Assembly: GCF_002265875.1 (NCBI RefSeq)
Contig: NZ_NPFA01000003.1
Span: 62,001 to 126,000 of the forward strand
DNA from: Marinococcus halophilus
GTDB taxonomy: Bacteria; Bacillota; Bacilli; Bacillales; Marinococcaceae
Length of the DNA stretch: 64,000 bases
Direction: 5' to 3'
In this document: one piece after another, positions 62,173-64,000 of the stretch
Layout: the number at the start of each line of letters is the position of its first letter
Position numbering within the stretch: position 1 is the stretch's first letter
Notes under the pieces: generated by a model
Databases searched by the model: none
What the model was told of the DNA's origin: nothing
What the model saw: the letters and a program-made list of their open reading frames with translations, nothing else
Made by a program: the position numbers and the translations under genes

Positions 62173-63315
62173 TCAATTATTTTCGGGCTCCTCGTCCAAC
62201 AAAAATAACGTAAACACTTCATTGCCGAGCAGTTTTCCTTCTTCCGTTAAAAACAGATAGCCGTCTGCTTCTGCCAGCCATCCTTTCTGCTTTGCTTCCT
62301 GAATGCTTTCCGGATATATATCTTCGACTGTGCAGCCGTATTTCTGATAAAAACGTTCCGTAGACACACCCTCGTATAGACGAAGCCCGAGAAACATTTC
62401 TTCTTCGATCTGCTCTTTTCTCGTCACTGGATGCGTTGACTGGACTGGATTGCCTTTTTCCTGAACTGCCTGGATATAGTGGTTCAGCGGTTTAACGTTA
62501 GCATAGCGCACGCCATTAATATATCCATGAGCCCCGGCCCCAGCCCCAATATACTCTTCATTCTGCCAGTATATCCGGTTGTGGCGGCTGCTGTGCCCCG
62601 CACGCGCAAAATTGCTGATTTCATAAGCCTGCAGCCCATAATTTTCAAGGCGAGCCACGAGCAGTTCATACATGTCCGCTTCCTCTTCTTCCGGAAGCGG
62701 TGCGATCTTCCCTTCCCTCCACCAGTTATAAAACCGGGTCTGCTTTTCAATTTTCAGAGAGTAAGCCGATACGTGCGGGGGGGCAAGCGCCATCGCTTCA
62801 TCAAGCGTTTCTTCCCAGTCCTTCATTGTCTGTCCCGGCAGCCCGAACATTAAATCAATAGAAATGTTATCAAATCCGGACTTTCTGGCGGCCTGGACCG
62901 TTTCTTTCGCTTCTTCCGCTGAATGCCCCCGGCCAATCTTGTTTAACTGGGTGTCATGGAATGTCTGGACACCAATGCTCAACCGGTCGACTTTACCTGC
63001 CTTTAGCAGTGACAGCTTCTCTTCCCCAACATCTCCTGGATTCACTTCCACCGTGTACTCTTTCAACTGGGACACCGGAACGTGTCGGCTCACAATCTGC
63101 ATCAGCTTCTCCACCTGTTCGACTGAAAGTGCAGTCGGTGTGCCCCCGCCGATATAGACCGTCTGCAGCTGATCCATCTTATAAGAAGCAAGCTCCTGGT
63201 CCAGCGCTTCTAAATATTCATCCACCGGCTGATTGTTGATGAGAAATTTATTAAAATCACAGTAATAACAAATGTATTCGCAAAAAGGGATGTGGACGTA
63301 CAATCCTTTGGCCAC
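62173..63315 (-). CDS. hemW: heme chaperone HemW (HemN-like radical SAM protein)
   Basis: HemW is a radical SAM protein related to oxygen-independent coproporphyrinogen oxidase, now seen mainly as a heme chaperone. The 380-residue protein has the radical SAM motif HIPFCEYICYYCDFNKF near the N terminus, YIGGGTPTALS, LSIGVQTFHDTQL and DLMFGLPGQTMKDW. The shorter HemN extension is absent, which fits HemW. The start is GTG at 63313-63315 with AGGAGAG upstream. It lies between lepA and hrcA, as in B. subtilis. Confidence 0.93.
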   Translation of the reverse strand: MAKGLYVHIPFCEYICYYCDFNKFLINNQPVDEYLEALDQELASYKMDQLQTVYIGGGTPTALSVEQVEKLMQIVSRHVPVSQLKEYTVEVNPGDVGEEKLSLLKAGKVDRLSIGVQTFHDTQLNKIGRGHSAEEAKETVQAARKSGFDNISIDLMFGLPGQTMKDWEETLDEAMALAPPHVSAYSLKIEKQTRFYNWWREGKIAPLPEEEEADMYELLVARLENYGLQAYEISNFARAGHSSRHNRIYWQNEEYIGAGAGAHGYINGVRYANVKPLNHYIQAVQEKGNPVQSTHPVTRKEQIEEEMFLGLRLYEGVSTERFYQKYGCTVEDIYPESIQEAKQKGWLAEADGYLFLTEEGKLLGNEVFTLFLLDEEPENN

Positions 63316-63337
63316 GTTTTTCTCTCCTTATTTATAG

Positions 63338-63376
63338 AAAAAGCAAAGGCCGCCCGGAAGGCAGCCGCTTTGCTTA
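63338..63376 (-). terminator. terminator of lepA
   Basis: The minus strand reads AAGCAAAGCGGC, loop and GGCCTTTGCTT with TTTTTC. It overlaps the lepA stop codon. Confidence 0.8.
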
Positions 63377-64000
63377 GTCTTTATCCATCTTTAATACAGA
63401 CATAAATGCTTCCTGCGGAACATCTACTTTTCCAACGCTTTTCATGCGTTTTTTTCCTTCCTTCTGCTTTTCAAGCAGTTTGCGCTTCCGCGTAATATCG
63501 CCGCCATAACATTTCGACAAAACGTTTTTCCTCATGGCTTTGATCGTTGAACGGGCAATGACGCTTTTTCCGATCGTCGCCTGCACCGGCACTTCAAACT
63601 GTTGGCGCGGAATTAAATCCTTTAATTTTTCAACGATAGCTTTTCCGCGTTCGTAGGCTGCCTCCCGGTGAACAATAACAGACAGTGCATCGACATTTTC
63701 GCCGTTTAACAATATATCCATTTTCACGAGATTGCTCTCTTTAAAGCCGATAAATTCATAATCAAACGAAGCATATCCTTTCGTCTGCGATTTCAGCTGA
63801 TCGAAAAAATCATAAACAATTTCGGTTAACGGAAGATCGTAAACGATATTTACACGCGTATCATCCATATACTGCATATCTTTAAATTCTCCGCGTTTGG
63901 CCTGGCAAAGCTCCATGACGGCGCCCACGTAATCATTTGGCACCATGACAGTAGCTTTCACAAACGGTTCTTCCACCCATTCCACCTGCTGGGCGTCGGG
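63374..64000 (-). CDS. lepA: elongation factor 4 (LepA), C-terminal part
   Basis: LepA/EF4 is a ribosome-bound GTPase that affects elongation and ribosome assembly. The visible 208 residues begin [12 protein letters not shown] and contain the EF-G-like domain V ([25 protein letters not shown]) and the LepA-specific C-terminal domain ([51 protein letters not shown]). The GTPase domain lies beyond the window edge. Gene order lepA-hemW-hrcA is conserved in Bacillus. Confidence 0.96.
   Translation of the reverse strand, partial: PDAQQVEWVEEPFVKATVMVPNDYVGAVMELCQAKRGEFKDMQYMDDTRVNIVYDLPLTEIVYDFFDQLKSQTKGYASFDYEFIGFKESNLVKMDILLNGENVDALSVIVHREAAYERGKAIVEKLKDLIPRQQFEVPVQATIGKSVIARSTIKAMRKNVLSKCYGGDITRKRKLLEKQKEGKKRMKSVGKVDVPQEAFMSVLKMDKD

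Noticed and set aside
1-64000. CRISPR array, phage genes, insertion sequences, toxin-antitoxin or other defence islands
   Set aside because: I saw no regularly spaced repeats, transposase, integrase or phage genes; almost all coding sequence belongs to recognised housekeeping families.

Overview
The window is a chromosomal housekeeping segment of a Bacillaceae-type Firmicute. The gene order closely follows the Bacillus subtilis yqe-yqf-yqg region, read here mostly on the minus strand. Markers include the hrcA-grpE-dnaK-dnaJ-prmA-rsmE-mtaB heat-shock operon with a CIRCE element, dnaG-sigA, the glyQS T-box, the comG operon and ccpN-yqfL. Strong AGGAGG-type ribosome sites and frequent TTG/GTG starts fit this group. 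Two sporulation-linked genes (yqfC, yqfD) and the HD-domain gene pgpH are missing from slots they normally fill. An asporogenous, possibly halo-alkaliphilic Bacillaceae lineage is an inference only.

Layout. 1-3206 (-): cysJ and the 5' part of cysI (assimilatory sulfite reductase). 3514-7536 (+): comGA to comGG (competence pseudopilus), with an unannotated 50-codon reading frame between comGB and comGC. 7573-17886 (-): a DUF1385 protein fused in frame to a YqgV-type thiamine-binding protein, then aspA, glcK, yqgQ, rhomboid protease, HAD phosphatase, DUF92, 5-formyl-THF cyclo-ligase, rpmG, pbpA and sodA. 18182-18792 (-): a five-gene tRNA operon (Asn, Met, His, Ile2, Ser). 18810-22961 (-): DUF456, Na/Pi symporter, short NfeD and DUF1002 protein. 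23277-24404 (+): ispG. 24484-27468 (-): zur and a zinc ABC transporter with two permeases. 27661-31443 (+): ppx and ppk. 31564-33767 (-): nfo and cshB. 34026-34970 (+): ispH. 35007-42049 (-): yqfO, trmK, sigA, dnaG, yaiI, yqfL and ccpN. 42091-45348 (-): glyS, glyQ and their T-box. 45353-49323 (-): recO, era, cdd, dgkA, ybeY and phoH. 49484-52585 (-): an unknown membrane protein, floA and nfeD. 52684-53410 (-): yqeY and rpsU. 53455-64000 (-): deoC, mtaB, rsmE, prmA, dnaJ, dnaK, grpE, hrcA, hemW and the 3' part of lepA.

How the genes fit together. Several modules recur: phosphate handling (Na/Pi symporter, ppx, ppk), zinc homeostasis (Zur plus an ABC importer), membrane microdomains (two NfeD proteins and FloA), both terminal iron-sulfur enzymes of isoprenoid synthesis (IspG, IspH), and protein quality control. 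Candidate regulatory sites link some of them. Pho-box-like 11-bp direct repeats precede both the Na/Pi symporter and ppk. Sigma-W-type promoters precede both NfeD genes. A partial Zur box lies just downstream of the zinc-importer promoter.

No wholly new defence or mobile system is visible. There is no transposase, integrase, CRISPR array or phage gene. The most unusual points are small-scale: the extra comG reading frame, a ccpN gene that seems to start at ATT, a stop-less DUF1385/YqgV gene pair with a nested start, an unknown disordered membrane protein in the yqfB-yqfD slot, and a large hairpin between dnaK and dnaJ.
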